Shown: positions 36,243 to 48,696, numbered from the stretch's first letter. The stretch is DNA of 64,000 nt from Coffea arabica (GCF_036785885.1 NC_092312.1:14340001-14404000), one strand, 5' to 3'. Notes: a model not told the origin generated them from the letters alone. Made by a program: numbers and translations.

Positions 36243-38598
36243 AGCATAGATAAAGTTAGAAGCAGTTAAAACCTAAAAGGGATGCACAATTTATTCAAAT
36301 CCATTATAGTTATTGTCACATCCCTAACAACTTAAAATCAAAGTGGACCAAGTTTTCTACTTTATTGAAAGCCTGCAGCTTTGCTTAAGTCACCAGATGC
36401 AACAAAAATGTCAGTTATATGGTGCAAGTGCATAGATTTATTGGCACGACAAGTGTGTACAAATCTTGTTACAATTGAATCCACACAGAATTTGCAGTAG
36501 TGTACGTTTGACATAAAAACAGGCATTTTATGGTGCAGGTAAAAGAGTGCTGTGCAGCTAATTGTCTAGGTAGGTGTTTACACTACTGCTTCCATCATTG
36601 GTTTAGGTGCCAACTTGACTGAATACAACATATGAAAAGTCTTATCTCACCAAATCTTTATGCAAGAGCTGGATTAGGCTGATTTGCTTCAAAATGAAAG
36701 CGAAATTATTGTGATTTGTCTTCATAGGGGGGCCAACTAGTGCAATGCTATTTAGGTACGAACTTTTCAGTTGAGTTGTTTAGTTACTTGGATGTTTTTG
36801 GTAATGTGAATTATTGTGCATTATCAACTAGTCATTGCATCTTAAAATTTGGGATTGATTAGGATCAATTAAGGATTGATTGTATCTTTTCCCTTACTTA
36901 ATGTTCAAATTCATGAGCCTATAAACATAGGCCTTTTGTACCATCGTAACACATAATTTCTCCAACCAAGATTATCTCTAACGCAGTATGATTGTTTACT
37001 TCCTCATTCAAACCCACGAGCCTATAGATAATAGGCCTTTTATACCAATGTACTATATGAAATTGATGCACAATACACAAATTGCCCAATTCATTTTCTC
37101 TAACATTTTTGGTCCATGTGTTTCTTGACCCTCTAAATTATTTCATTTTGTTTTTTGTAAGACCCTCTAAAGTTGGGTTGCAAGCAGCTAGCCTCAACTC
37201 AATGCACTGTTAAATGCAATCACATTCTGTGGTTGGTACTTTAACTACTATTGCTGACTCTTTTCATTTCCGATTCGCTTGAATTAGAGGTTCAAGTCAC
37301 ATGCAAGAAGAAATTACATATGCCAAAAAGAAAAAAATAAAATTCTAACTTTATCCAATCTCTGGTCCAAACTCTCATAATTTGACGTTTTCCAATAATA
37401 TGACTCTACATCCTCGAATTATTGCCTTGTGGGACTTTGCACCTACAGGTCCAATTGGGAGCAATCTTCCAGTCTAAATTATCAAGAACCTGATTTGACT
37501 CAACTCATGACATATATAGATCTGGCTTGTATCATTAGACTTGATTAATTGAAAATTTTTCGTATTTTTTCTCTTGTTTTCTGATAATTGATTGGTGGGA
37601 TTGTGCCATGAAGTTGCTAGTCGTACTTTCCAAATTATAAAAAAAGTATACATTCTTTGTTAGTATACATTCCAAATTCTTAAGCATGTCGATAATTTCT
37701 CTGTTAGCTTGTTGACTAAAACGACCTTTTTTGTACCCTTTTTGTTTCTTTGGGGCAGCAAAATCAGCTTTTTGACTCAAATCGCAATAAATAACTGGAT
37801 CCAACTTGCAAAGGCTTGAGGTAAAAAATTATATTAAAAATAAATGGGAACCCGAAAAGCAAATAGTTGAGACAGACATGAACTTTGGAGCTAAGAAATT
37901 AGAATTCTTATATTGGAAGCAATTCCTTCATGATGTCTTTGAGTTTGAGTAGCCTTAAGAGGTAGGTATGGTATGCTTTCCCTATACCAATATACTTCAA
38001 GAAAGAAAAATTTTGTTAAAAAAAGAATATTAAAAAGAAAACTCGAATGTTATACTTGTATTGCCAATTTTCCCATCAGATAAGTTGCTTTCAAATTTTG
38101 CAGGAAATGACCCATTTACGTAAAGAATGTTTCTACTTGTAAACAAGCTTTGAGAATCTCTAAATAGCTTGTCTTGCTTAAGCTTGAAAGATTTTTAATG
38201 TAATTGGTGCACAGCCAAATGGACCCCATTTCAGCTCTTACCAAAACACTTTCGGCTCTTTATTCTTTCTTGAGAATGATATGAAAAACTATATTAATCT
38301 TCTTTATAGTTGTTTTTACAAAAGGAAGATAATTTGGTATAAAGGTTAACATTGACCTATTGGCTTAGGCCTTAGGGCGGAAAGAAGAAAAAGCATTATT
38401 GTGTTGAGGAATTGCAATGCAACATTTGTAGCTAGCACCTAAGCTAAGTACTTGTGAGTAAAATTGAAATGAAATCAATTCTTGAAACTTGAAAGAGTAA
38501 AGCCAATTCCTTTTATGTGAATAAACGTTGCAGGTTTACATTTATTTATGCGTTTATTTATACATTTTTTTCTTCTTTTGTGGTACAAAAAAGTCTTA
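36243..38598. other. Gene-free intergenic DNA
   Basis: No recognisable gene. Around 36895-36960 and 37000-37070 there is a partial direct repeat ('gagcctata.a.aataggccttt.taccaatgta'). Confidence 0.5.
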
Positions 38599-38606
38599 AT
38601 TGCACT

Positions 38607-39152
38607 GTAGAGGTGTCAAAATGGGTGACTTGGGCGGGTTTGGGTTGGGTAAAATGGGTAATGGGTATAAGTGAGTCAACTCATTTATACCCATTTAATT
38701 AGATGGGTATAAATGAGTAAGTCAAAAAATAAATTGGGTAACCCAATTACCCATTTATAATCCATTTATTTTAAATTTTTGTAAACTCATTTAAATTCAT
38801 TTTTGCAAACTAAGTTATCAATTTATACCACTCTTTGTACCCATCATTAGTTTTAAATATTTACTTATAATGTTCAATAAACTTAATTATCAATTTTTTT
38901 TCATTTATACTCTATTTCACAAAATTACCTATTATTTAATAATTGAATAATAAGAATATAAAAATTTGAACTAAGTACTATAAAAACTTAATCCAAAAAT
39001 TTTGAACCCCTAACATTTTTGTCATATATAAATTTAAAATTTCATTTTATAAAGATAAGAAAATAGGCTAAAATTTATCATAAATTGATAATGCTAAAAA
39101 ATAAGCAAGTTAACAAACTAAGAGAAAATAAAATAATAAGATAAAACTAACA

Positions 39153-39184
<32 letters not shown>

Positions 39185-39434
39185 AACAAAAGTAATTAAC
39201 ATCATGACAAAATGAAAATTTTGAAAAAAAAGGTGGGGGAAAAGAAGAGACTTGGGGGGAAGAGAATTCTAAATGGGTTAATTGGGTTTGATGGGTTACC
39301 CAATAATACCCATTTAATGGGTATTATTGGGTAACCCATTTATACCCATATATAAAAATTTAAGATACCTATACCCATCTATTCATGGGCGGGTATGGGT
39401 AAATTTAGTTAAATGGGTTGATTTACCACCTCTA
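38607..39434. mobile_element. Non-autonomous hAT-type element, copy 2
   Basis: About 828 bp, nearly identical along its length to copy 1 at 33165-34058 and in the same orientation, but without the 5' duplication and with a longer (TAA)n run (near 39158-39180). A perfect 8-bp TSD 'attgcact' (38599-38606 and 39435-39442) fits hAT. The terminal motif is 'tagaggtg'. Non-coding. The intact TSD suggests this is the younger insertion. Confidence 0.88.
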
Positions 39435-39442
39435 ATTGCACT

Positions 39443-40236
39443 AAACCTCCTTCGATTGTGGACAAAATTGATTTAATCAGCTCTTTGCCCTTGTTGACTA
39501 ATGATCAAGAATTTTTTTTTTTTTGGTTAGTTTTTCCATCTCAAAAGATGTTGAACTGACTTCTATGCGCTGAATATCATTTACCTAGGTTCAACTCCTT
39601 CTTTTTCTTCATTTTTTTTTTCACTTTCCTTCTTCAGCATTTTACATAACACCACTTTCTCTGCCTAATCTTTTGAATGGTCCTCCTGTACAATTCTATC
39701 TTTCCTTTAACTCTTTTTTAATCTAGTATACTGTTTCTGATTGAACTTATAATTGAAAAATAATAAGCCCTAACTTGTTTATATGTTCTTAAATAATTCA
39801 ATTGCTAGATTAAACATGAACTATGAATTATGCGTTTTACTGCTAAGGAGCTCTGTTGAGTACGTTATTAACAATGATAAATAATAAATAACCAGACTAA
39901 AACAAAACTAAAAGAATTAGTTAAAAAGTTACGTATAATAACAGCTGAGGGAAGAAAATGATGGCACAAAAGAAGGATGGAAAAAAAAAAAGATGAAAGG
40001 TAAATTAATTTAGTCACTCAAGGGCGTATAAGTCATCATATACCATCTCTTTTTAATGAAAATATTTTTAGTCAAAAGGAACAAAATGAAAGCAAAATGA
40101 ACCCAGATGGCAAACAGCAACTTACACATAATTTATAGATCTAGTGTAATTAAGCCTGCAACAATTTGTTAGGATAGTTGCATCTTACTAGTAAATACTG
40201 CTAAGTATCACCAAAAGGCTGACCCCATCTCAGTGA
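39443..40236. other. Gene-free AT-rich DNA
   Basis: Poly-T tracts and no recognisable coding frame. Confidence 0.5.
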
Positions 40237-40370
40237 GTCTGGTTGAGTCAGAGATCAAAGAAGATATAATATCCAATATCCAGATTCTACCTAATCAAAT
40301 GTTGTCTGGTTGAGTCGGAGGTCAAAGAAGATATAATATCCACTATCCGAATTCTACCTAATCAAATGTA
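40237..40370 (+). repeat. 67-bp tandem duplication
   Basis: Two adjacent units (40237-40303 and 40304-40370) both start 'gtctggttgagtc' and run through 'aagaagatataatatcca' to 'ctacctaatcaaatgt', with only a few differences. It lies just 5' of the F-box relic and may once have been in its promoter. Confidence 0.9.
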
Positions 40371-40418
40371 ACACCTCCCCAGAAGCAGTATCAACACGGT
40401 CGACAAGTATCCAAATGG

Positions 40419-41515
40419 TTGATGGAACTAAAAGTTAATTGTATTTGTTTTCTTTCTTCATTCTTAAATTCTCAGTGCTTTTGCAAGCAATGGCTGTCCA
40501 TTTTTCAGACCGAAAGTTCATCTTACTTTACAGGAAAAAGACCCTTGATAAGCTCCAAGAACTACTCTCTTCCTGTTGACCAACAATACACCACTCTATT
40601 CAATTTTAACTATATGGAAAAACCCATCAAAGTTTTCAGCTCTAAACTTTATTTCATGGTAGGCGTATGCAATGTATTGCCTGTTTCACATACAGTCATT
40701 TCGGCAATGATATGATACAATTCTGCAGTGAAACTCTACGAGCTCATAGACTTCAAAAGAGGCAAAGACTACAGTAGATTGGTTTTGGCTCAGGCCTCAA
40801 AGAAGATGAGTTCATAATCATCAGGATTTCATCTAAAATGGTGGCAATGCATCGTCAGCCTGATGAAGAACAAGCTGAAGTTCACGTCTACTCTAATGCT
40901 TCGGATGCTTGGAAAAAGATAAAGATGGATAATAGATTTCGCGTCGGAGGAGACTGTGTCCTTGTTCAAAAGGGAATACCATATTGCTTTTCATCTATAG
41001 AACTCTCAGAAGGGGGCAGGGAGGAGATAGTACCTGTTTTGCTCTAGTATGATGTGGAAAATGAGGTTTTAAGCACCTTCAGCTGCCAAGACTCGATCCA
41101 AAAGAAAAGGTTTTTTTTGGGTTTGCGAATTGAAGGATAATCTTGCTTTAGTCGTGTGTCCAATTTCTCGTACTGATGAATTAACCATTGAGCCAGTCTA
41201 CATCACCATGCATTGATATTTGGACTGTTGATCATGCTGGAGAATGTTTTAGCAAGAAATATAGTGTTGGTCCTATCAAAATTGGAGCAGAGAAACTTAC
41301 GAGTTGTTTACCAAGTGGAGAAATTTTGTTTGCCAAAATGGAAACTTCTGATCTCTTTCGTTTGATCCTGTGAATCAGAAGAGTAGGTACATTTATACCT
41401 GTGAACAGGAGAATCGCAACAGCGAAATTGGGATTCTTGATGTTTTTTGATTTACACAGAAAGTCTGATTACTATTGAGGGGATGGAGCAATACGAGGAG
41501 CAGGTAAAATCTTGA
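40419..41515 (+). pseudogene. F-box/FBA (F-box-associated) protein relic
   Basis: Pieces in different frames follow the order of plant F-box proteins with an FBA domain. CKQWLSIFQ resembles the end of an F-box, KVFSSKLYFMVGVCN resembles the block before the GxCNGL motif, GFG...DEFIIIRI resembles the GFGFDPxxxDYKVVR block, then EVHVYSNASDAWKKI and, after a stop and frame change, IDIWTVDHAGECFSKKYSVG and SCLPSGEILFAKM. Stops (for example at 41045) and frame changes separate them, so it cannot make a full SCF adaptor. Short open parts at 40838-41047 and 41188-41373 are remnants. Confidence 0.75.
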
Positions 41516-42312
41516 GTGGAATAAAAGGTTACCAGAGTGTGTTTTCCAACACATACATCACAGGTATGTGGAGAGGAGAATCAAAAAATAACTTCAAAAT
41601 GTACTTTTTCTCATCCATAACAAGTCTGATTTTCAAAATGATTCTTCACTTCTAATGACTATAATAAATTCGGCTTATGATTGTAAGTTTCCAGGATGAC
41701 CACGTCTTGAATGTACTGTATATTGTTATAAACAATTTTCTACAAAATCTCTTAATTAATAATCTTCATACTAATCTCAGAAGCTGCAAGTCTACTGTGG
41801 TCTCTAGAGAATAGACAAGATAATATAATATCTATTTGTCCAAGACAAGATATTGTTCCAAGATTGTTTATCAAGTCATTTGATTAAGTAAGTCCTTTAT
41901 ATCATTAATAATCAGGTTATTCAGAAACATATATTATCTCTCGGTGATGTATCTGATAACAGTAGTATAATTAGCACACTGGTTCTTGGTTGGTTTATCT
42001 TATTTTGACTCTTGATTTTAGACAAAATTATTGCTGGGAATTCGATTACAAGCTCTTAATAGGTTTAATCTTGGAGAAATTTAAGCTGATTTTTCCCTGT
42101 TCTTGATATAGGGTTGAAGTGATATGAAGAGTTCAAGCAAAAGTGGAGCTGATGCTGTTACTATTTAGCCCAACTATTGGATCCGTTTTTATTAAAATCT
42201 TTATCATAAAAAAAAATGAGTTCTTGATAAATAGGTTAAGTGAAGTTTAGATTTGGAGAATGAGTTGACAGTGGGCGTAATCAAATGTCTCACTTCCCAT
42301 GCGAGAATACAT
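41516..42312. other. Gene-free intergenic DNA
   Basis: AT-rich; nothing recognised. Confidence 0.5.
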
Positions 42313-42315
42313 CTA

Positions 42316-43085
42316 GGGTATGTTTGATTGGAAGTAAAATGTTTTCCTTGAGAAAATATTTTCCGTGGAAGTAATTTTTCATGAAAATTATTTCCCTTTC
42401 ATCATTTTCAGGTGTTTGGTTAGCTTATTAAAAATATTTTCTTACTTCATTTTTCTGGTGTTTGTTTAACTTTTGAAATATTTTCACTTTTATCTCTATC
42501 GTTACTTTCTACACATTATAACTACGTACTTCTTCCCATGCAAAATAAGAAAATTTATCTCATTGTTTAACTTTATAAAATCTTGGAGAAATGTATATAT
42601 GAATAAAAAATATCTTCTTAAGTAATAAACAAATTGTTGGCCATTTAATGTCAAATATCAATCACATGCAATGTTTATTGTGACATATATCTTGCACTCT
42701 CACTGCTGCAAGTTTCTCTAGAAAAGAATATCTCTATTATACATAATTAATTACTAGCATAGGATGAGCAAGATGAGGTTTTTTTTTTTTTTATTTTGAA
42801 TATACTAGGGGGAGGGTTGGGTTGGATGGTACGGGGGAGGGAATGTAAGGAAGAGATCTTGGGTTCGAGTCCTCCTGTTTACACTAAAAAAATAAAAGAA
42901 TATACTACAAGATGTTTTCAGTAAGTTTGGAACATACTACAGGCGGGATACATGCATTTTGGAAAACAACTTCAGTAAGTTTGGAAAGGAAGTTGTTTTC
43001 CATAAGATAACTTTTGTGCAACCAAACATGGGAAATTAGGAAAATATTTTCCTGGAAAATATTTTCACCCGAAACAAACGGACCC
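42316..43085 (+). mobile_element. Harbinger/Tourist-like element with nested SINE, copy 1
   Basis: About 770 bp, flanked by CTA (42313-42315 and 43086-43088). The ends are inverted: the left is 'gggtatgtttgattgg' and the reverse-complemented right is 'ggtccgtttgtttcgg'. The interior is rich in 'ggaaaatattttcc' palindromes and non-coding. A second copy in opposite orientation is at 58147-58946. Both hold the same SINE at the same internal place, so the SINE was present before this lineage multiplied. Confidence 0.75.
42808..42897 (+). mobile_element. tRNA-derived SINE nested in the Tourist-like element
   Basis: About 90 bp flanked by 'gaatatacta' (42798-42807 and 42898-42907). It has an A-box-like 'ttgggttggatggt', a B box 'gggttcgagtcc' and an A-rich tail 'actaaaaaaataaaa', all pol III SINE features. 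Confidence 0.7.
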
Positions 43086-43562
43086 CTAATTTACAGAAGC
43101 TTCTGTTTCATTTTACTTCTAGAACAATATTTTTCTTTGTCAGATATGAATTAAAATAAAATCAGGTAGACTCCACATTATTTTCAACCTATATTTTCTT
43201 TGGATTTTAATTTGCTCTACACGTTGCAACTTATAAATAAATGGATACATGGTAGTTAGGGAAGAATACGAATAGTCGAATATGCATGGTTCAAGTGCCC
43301 CTCTCTATTTAAGCAAGTGCAGTCGCTCTTCCGAGAATAAGGTTAATTAATTTAAGATGCCAATTGAGTGAAAAAAAAATTGCAGAGTATAACTGGCCCT
43401 AATTGTTTGTGTTTTCCATTTGAGAGGTCAAGAAATCATAGACTAAATATCAAGATTTCTCTAAGTTCTCTTTTCAAACATTAAATTAAAAATATATATT
43501 AAACAATATCTAAATTCTCTGTAACTTGAGCAATAGAGGACATTGTGAACCCAAATTCCTAT

Positions 43563-44165
43563 TGAGGATGGTCAAATCGGCTCGGGTATCCCGAAGGCCG
43601 AGCCCACACATCCCACGGGTTAAACCCCTGATAGTTCCATCTCGGACATCCTGTACACTTAGGCGATCGGGGTGAATTCACCTCTTGTTCTCACCTCAGT
43701 CAGAGCTATAGCTCACACCGCCGAAGTAATGCCTAAAAGGGCGGACAACTGGAAAAGTATTAGATGTGACCTCTAACACATGCTGACGTATGACTGGCAG
43801 CTGCTCTGACACACTACCTCTTGTAGAGTCCGATCAAATCAATATGATACGCTGTCTACATCAAATTTATAGAGACCTGCACCCGCAGCTTCTCTCTTTC
43901 TCTCCCGATTGTCCCGTATAAATAGCTGGAGCTCCCACTGAGAAAGGGGATGCAAAATCTCTAATAAAAAAACTAATATTCATCTTCCCACATTACTTGA
44001 ATATTTACTAACTTAAGCATCGGAACTATACCGGGTGATTTCTCCCCTCTTCATATAATTTGAACAGGTGATTCTATTGTGGTGACCTCCTCGGCTCGGA
44101 AGACTTTTTGATCTCCAAGCCACCTTGTCAAGTCAAAAATCACCTCTTCACCTATCATCGGCAAC
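43563..44165 (+). mobile_element. Possible solo LTR of a Gypsy-type retrotransposon
   Basis: A GC-richer block of about 600 bp in AT-rich DNA, with a promoter-like 'tataaatag' (43917-43925) and a following 'gcatcggaactataccgggtg' typical of the R-U5 part of plant Gypsy LTRs, ending near 'tcatcggca'. I could not find a matching 5-bp duplication or gag/pol sequence, so the boundaries and class are tentative. Confidence 0.4.
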
Positions 44166-44262
44166 GATAAAGGAAAAGCATCCTTGAATAGAGGTTGCAA
44201 CGATTGTTATATACAATTGTACGAAATGATAGATAAGAGCACGTATATACTTGCGGGACAAC

Positions 44263-45316
44263 CAGCCACGGATTTAAGGGGGGGCTGGTGGGGGCTTAAG
44301 CCCCCCCCCAAGCCGCCGGAAAACCCCCTAAGTTTCTGACTGTTCTGCAATACTCCAGTGAAATTATGCAGGCGCTGTTTTTTTTTTTTTGACTATTGTT
44401 TTCTTACTGTTCACTAATTAGTAGTTTCCGCACTAGAATGTTAGAGGACGTGGACATGTTTTTAACTAAATATTCTGGGTTCATGTGTAAAGCTCAAAAC
44501 TAGACGAAACCTTTCTTTCACTTCTTTTTGATGTTCTTATGCTGCTGCACTCGTGTCTTTGTTTTTATTTCCTTTTCATTGATTTTCCCACTCGTGAATT
44601 CTCATCCCAAACTGTCCTAAGCCCTAGCGACTAGGAAGATGCGTTCTTAGAGCGAAACGCTCGATTACGTAATTTGTAAATGAATGTTCCAAGTGAGCTG
44701 AATTTCGCAACGTGGCCTTTAAAAAGGCTGGTTCGAGTAATTGTTTGTTGTCCCTAGCTGACATCGAACAATTGCTGGGATACATACAATAGAGGATCAA
44801 GAAACCGTTGATTTTTGCTGGAAAGTCTTATACAAAAAAAAAAAAAGAGTAAGTCAAACAACCTGAAACAATTCGATCTCCTACCTCAATTTTCTGGAAA
44901 TCAGACGCATTATAAGCTTCACGGTGGAGTGAAATGCTTGCACCATTTGCAAATGGATCGCAAAAGGAAGTCTGTGAGGCCGAGACTTGGAGCAAATGGA
45001 TCATTAGCTTATGTCCGTGTTATTCGGAAGTAGTCACGGTTTTTAACACTTTTTTTTTTAATGATCTAAACCCCCATCTCAACGGATGAAGACTCGCAGA
45101 ATGCAATTGCCTCCTCTTCGTTATTCGAGTGCAACAACTACCAATACTTCAAGTGTTAATCAATAACAAATTTTTGGGTATGTATAATTATATGTTTTTA
45201 TTATTTTTATAATTATTGATTCTAAATTTTACTTGTTAAATATATTTATTTCGTCACAAAAAAAAATTTTAATACACTTCAGCCCCCCCAAAAATAAATT
45301 TCTGGCTCCGTCCCTG
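44263..45316. mobile_element. hAT-like non-autonomous element
   Basis: About 1054 bp flanked by a perfect 8-bp TSD 'gggacaac' (44255-44262 and 45317-45324). The left end is 'cagccacggatttaagg' and the reverse-complemented right end is 'cagggacggagccagaaatt', the latter a very common plant hAT terminus. The subterminal parts carry runs of G or C. A frame at 44815-45033 has no recognisable domain, and no transposase is seen. Confidence 0.82.
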
Positions 45317-45324
45317 GGGACAAC

Positions 45325-45969
45325 TATATATCAAGATGTTGTAAACGAAAATCTATTGATTTTCTTTTATGTCAGTAAAATCTATTGATGTTTGCTATAT
45401 ATCGTTAGTGTAAAACAAGTTTTTATACGAGCGGATTTAGATACACAACGCATCTTTTTTATATATATTGGAAATTTTTTATTTGTACGCGTGTCATGAA
45501 TTTATATTCACTTGTATAAATATTTATGACAATGTGTAAGTGCAGAAAAGAGAATCAAATTTTACATTTTTTAATGGGAAATTGTGCATACAATTAATCA
45601 CAGCTCTTCAAATCAGCGTGGACTATTCCCTCAGGCAACCACTCTTGTGGCATGTCGAGTTTGGTGATCGCTTAAGAGCTAGTGACCATTTCTTTAGCAA
45701 TCTACTGAAAAAAAAAATTGACAAAATTCATGAACAAATTAAATATGTGAAGATTTTAAGAACTTAACACTACACGAGTAAAGGACAAAACTTGTGCCAA
45801 AAATAGGTTATATAATTCACAGAAGAAAACACAATTAGTTTTAGAACTTCTAAATACGGGTTGAAATGCTAGAAATATCGCTATGCTTTTAACATGATAT
45901 GAAAAGTATAATCAAGTTTAAAGAGTGATTTCTGAATACTTCACAAATAGAATATTTCATGAAGATAGT
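45325..45969. other. Intergenic DNA
   Basis: AT-rich; no gene recognised. Confidence 0.5.
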
Positions 45970-46643
45970 TAGGAATGACAACGTGGTGGAGGTGGGGTGG
46001 CGGACCCCCCCTACCCACTAATCCCCCTCGTCCCGCCTCTCCTCACTTCCCTTATGGATGTCTCTACGAGGGTTAATAAAAATTTGTCCTATAATCTCAT
46101 TTTAGTCAAATTTTAGCAAAAAATCAAATACTTAAATATCAACATATCACCAAGTCATTATTCATTGTAATTTTACAATTGAAATCCATAATAATCAAAT
46201 AAAAGCTATTTGAATAAAATCTAACATGACGAGACAAATACAACTAAAATAGTCAAAATTTTATTTTTGAGTTAAATACAACCACTAAGTCATTATTGTG
46301 TTTTTTTAAGAAAAAAGTGTTATTTTGATAAGTATAATTAGGAATTTAACATAAATGTATTAGTAAATTTAATATAATTAATTAATAATTTTTATTAATA
46401 GACATATATAATTATTAGTATAATTAATAATATTACATATACTAATATATAACTAATAATATTATTATTATAAGTTTGCAACTAATTAAATTACATATAT
46501 ATATACATATGTATTTATGTGTGTGTATATATATATAATATTTCAAACGAGTGACAGGGCGGGGATATCCTCCCTTGCTCATGTCCCATTTTTTAACGAG
46601 GAAAGAATTCCCTCCTGTGGGGGTGCCTCAATTGCCAACCCTA
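45970..46643. mobile_element. Probable hAT-like element
   Basis: About 674 bp. The left end is 'taggaatgacaacgtggtgg' and the reverse-complemented right end is 'tagggttggcaattgaggca', imperfect inverted ends with G-rich subterminal parts. The flanks 'aagatagt' and 'tggatagt' are a possible worn 8-bp TSD. The centre is extremely AT-rich. Confidence 0.55.
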
Positions 46644-46744
46644 TTGGATAGTTTGCTCACTTTACACAATCATGTGAGGTACATGAATAAATCCGTTATA
46701 AATTGGGCTTTCCGACCTGATTGCACCTAATTGGAAATATCGTA

Positions 46745-46836
46745 CTATTATAGGGGTGCATTGGTGCAATTCCCCCTTCAGGGGGGCAATGTGAGAAAAG
46801 AGTATTTGTCGAGGGGTTCATTGGAATTAAATGCAT
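46745..46836 (+). repeat. Short dispersed repeat, copy 2
   Basis: Same family as 1780-1876, sharing 'gcattggtgcaatt' and 'gaggggttcattggaattaa'. It lies about 250 bp upstream of the PPR start and might overlap its promoter. Confidence 0.5.
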
Positions 46837-47082
46837 GGTTTCTTTGATAAATTAAAATTGATTAATGCTCGAAAAATTTGAGCTTTTCGACGGCAATTTA
46901 CCCGTATACGGTATACCATGTTTTCCGGTAGCTATATTATGCTGTCTTTTATGTTGTATTTGCAAAAGCCTACCACGGATTAGTTCTGAATCTGGGGTAT
47001 ACCTTGTAATTGCATTCAAATGTGAGTAATTGATCATAACTGGCACCTCTTTTCTTTCAACTCAGCAAGAAACAAACAAAAG

Positions 47083-48696
47083 ATGTCTGCAATCTTTACA
47101 AGCTTTTGTCCACCACCACCGCCACCAATCATCTCTTTCATGGAAATGGCCACTTCCATTTCAGAGCTCCATCAAGCTCATGCTTATATGCTCAAAACTG
47201 GTCTTTTCCAACAACCCTTTGCCGCCAGCCGCCTAATGACGGCTGCAGCCAGCTCCTCTATTGACAGCCTCTCGTATGCCCACACTATATTTACCCAAAC
47301 TCCCCAACCAAACACATATATGTACAACACTCTGATACGTGGTTATGCTACTAGTCCTACTCCGAATGTGGCCCTGTTTTTGTTCCTTAAGTTGCTTTGT
47401 GATGATCAAGATTTGCTTCCAGACAAGTACACTTATACATTTGTTCTCAAAGCTTGTGCTAGTCTTTGCCGTGTTAAACATGGGAAACAAATTCATGGGT
47501 GTGTGATAAAAAATGGGCTTTCATGGGATGTTTATATATGCAATACTCTGCTCCATATGTATGCAAAATGTGGGTGCTTTGAAGCTGCACGCCATATGCT
47601 TGATAGAATGCCTAATAGGGATGTTGTTTCGTGGAATGCTGTGTTGAGTGTTTATGTAGAAATGGGGTTAGTGGACTTGGCATTTGACTTTTTCAGTGAG
47701 ATGCCTGTGAAGAATTTGGAGTCTTGGAATTTTATGCTTTCAGGGTATGCGAATTCTGGACTTCTTGATGAGGCATGGAGGGTTTTTGATGAAATGTCGG
47801 TGAAAGATGTTGTTTCTTGGAATGCGTTGATCACCGGATATGCTAATTCTGGTAGGTATAATGAAGTCTTGGAGCTTTTTGATGATATGCAGAGAGCAAG
47901 AGTGAAACCTGATAATCATACACTGGTGACTTTACTGTCTGCTTGTGCTGGTATTGGAGCTTTGGAACAGGGCAAGTGGGTTCGTGCTTACATGGATCGA
48001 AATGGGATAGAGGCCAATGGTTTTCTAGCTACTGCTCTTGTGGATATGTATTCCAAATGTGGGTGTATTGAGAAGGCTGTTGAAGTGTTTGACAGTGCAT
48101 CAAGGAAGGATGTTAGTACTTGGAATGCGATGATTACAGGTTTCAGCGTCCATGGTTTTGGAGAACAGGCATTAAAGGTATTTTCTGAAATGGTTGAAAA
48201 TGGTTTCAAACCTAATGACGTTACTTTTGTAAGTCTCTTATCAGCCTGCAGTCGTGCAGGTTTGTTATTTGAGAGTCATGAGATCTTTGATAACATGTTT
48301 TCTATTTATGGAATTAAACCTAAAATTGAGCATTATGGTTGTCTGGTGGATTTACTTGGTCGATTTGGGTTGTTAAAGGAGGCAGAAGAACTTGTGGAGA
48401 AAATGCCACAGAAAGATGTGCTTATTATTTGGGAATCTCTTCTGAGTGCTTGCAGAAATCATGGTAATGTCGAGCTGGCAGAACATATTGCTGGGAAACT
48501 TTTAGAGTTGAATCCTCAAGACAATGCCGGTTATGTTCAGTTGTCAAATATTCATGCCTCCAAGGGACGATGGAGTGATGTTGTGGATATCAGAAGGAAG
48601 ATGAGGGAAAAACTAGTCAGTAAGAAACCCGGTGGCAGTGTGATTGAAGTTAATGGAGTTGTTCATGAATTTTTAGCTGGTGAAGGAATGATTTGA
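47083..48696 (+). CDS. Pentatricopeptide repeat protein, PLS class, E subgroup
   Basis: Intronless, 537 residues, as is usual for plant PLS-type PPRs. PPR motifs run from about residue 50 to 430 (for example DVVSWNAVLSVYVEMGLVDL, DVVSWNALITGYANSGRYNE, DVSTWNAMITGFSVHGFGEQ and KPNDVTFVSLLSACSRAG), with P, L and S variants. They are followed by an E domain (IIWESLLSACRNHGNVELAE, to VVHEFLAGEGMI) and no DYW deaminase domain. Such proteins bind organellar RNA one base per repeat and usually guide C-to-U editing with a DYW partner in trans. The N-terminus is Ser/Thr/Pro-rich and could act as a transit peptide; an internal Met at residue 22 is an alternative start. It resembles the At4g18840 group, which I did not verify. 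No breaks are visible. Confidence 0.92.
   Translation: MSAIFTSFCPPPPPPIISFMEMATSISELHQAHAYMLKTGLFQQPFAASRLMTAAASSSIDSLSYAHTIFTQTPQPNTYMYNTLIRGYATSPTPNVALFLFLKLLCDDQDLLPDKYTYTFVLKACASLCRVKHGKQIHGCVIKNGLSWDVYICNTLLHMYAKCGCFEAARHMLDRMPNRDVVSWNAVLSVYVEMGLVDLAFDFFSEMPVKNLESWNFMLSGYANSGLLDEAWRVFDEMSVKDVVSWNALITGYANSGRYNEVLELFDDMQRARVKPDNHTLVTLLSACAGIGALEQGKWVRAYMDRNGIEANGFLATALVDMYSKCGCIEKAVEVFDSASRKDVSTWNAMITGFSVHGFGEQALKVFSEMVENGFKPNDVTFVSLLSACSRAGLLFESHEIFDNMFSIYGIKPKIEHYGCLVDLLGRFGLLKEAEELVEKMPQKDVLIIWESLLSACRNHGNVELAEHIAGKLLELNPQDNAGYVQLSNIHASKGRWSDVVDIRRKMREKLVSKKPGGSVIEVNGVVHEFLAGEGMI

Noticed and set aside
44815-45033. Open frame inside the hAT-like element
   Set aside because: No hAT transposase or BED zinc finger motif; short and basic, likely chance.
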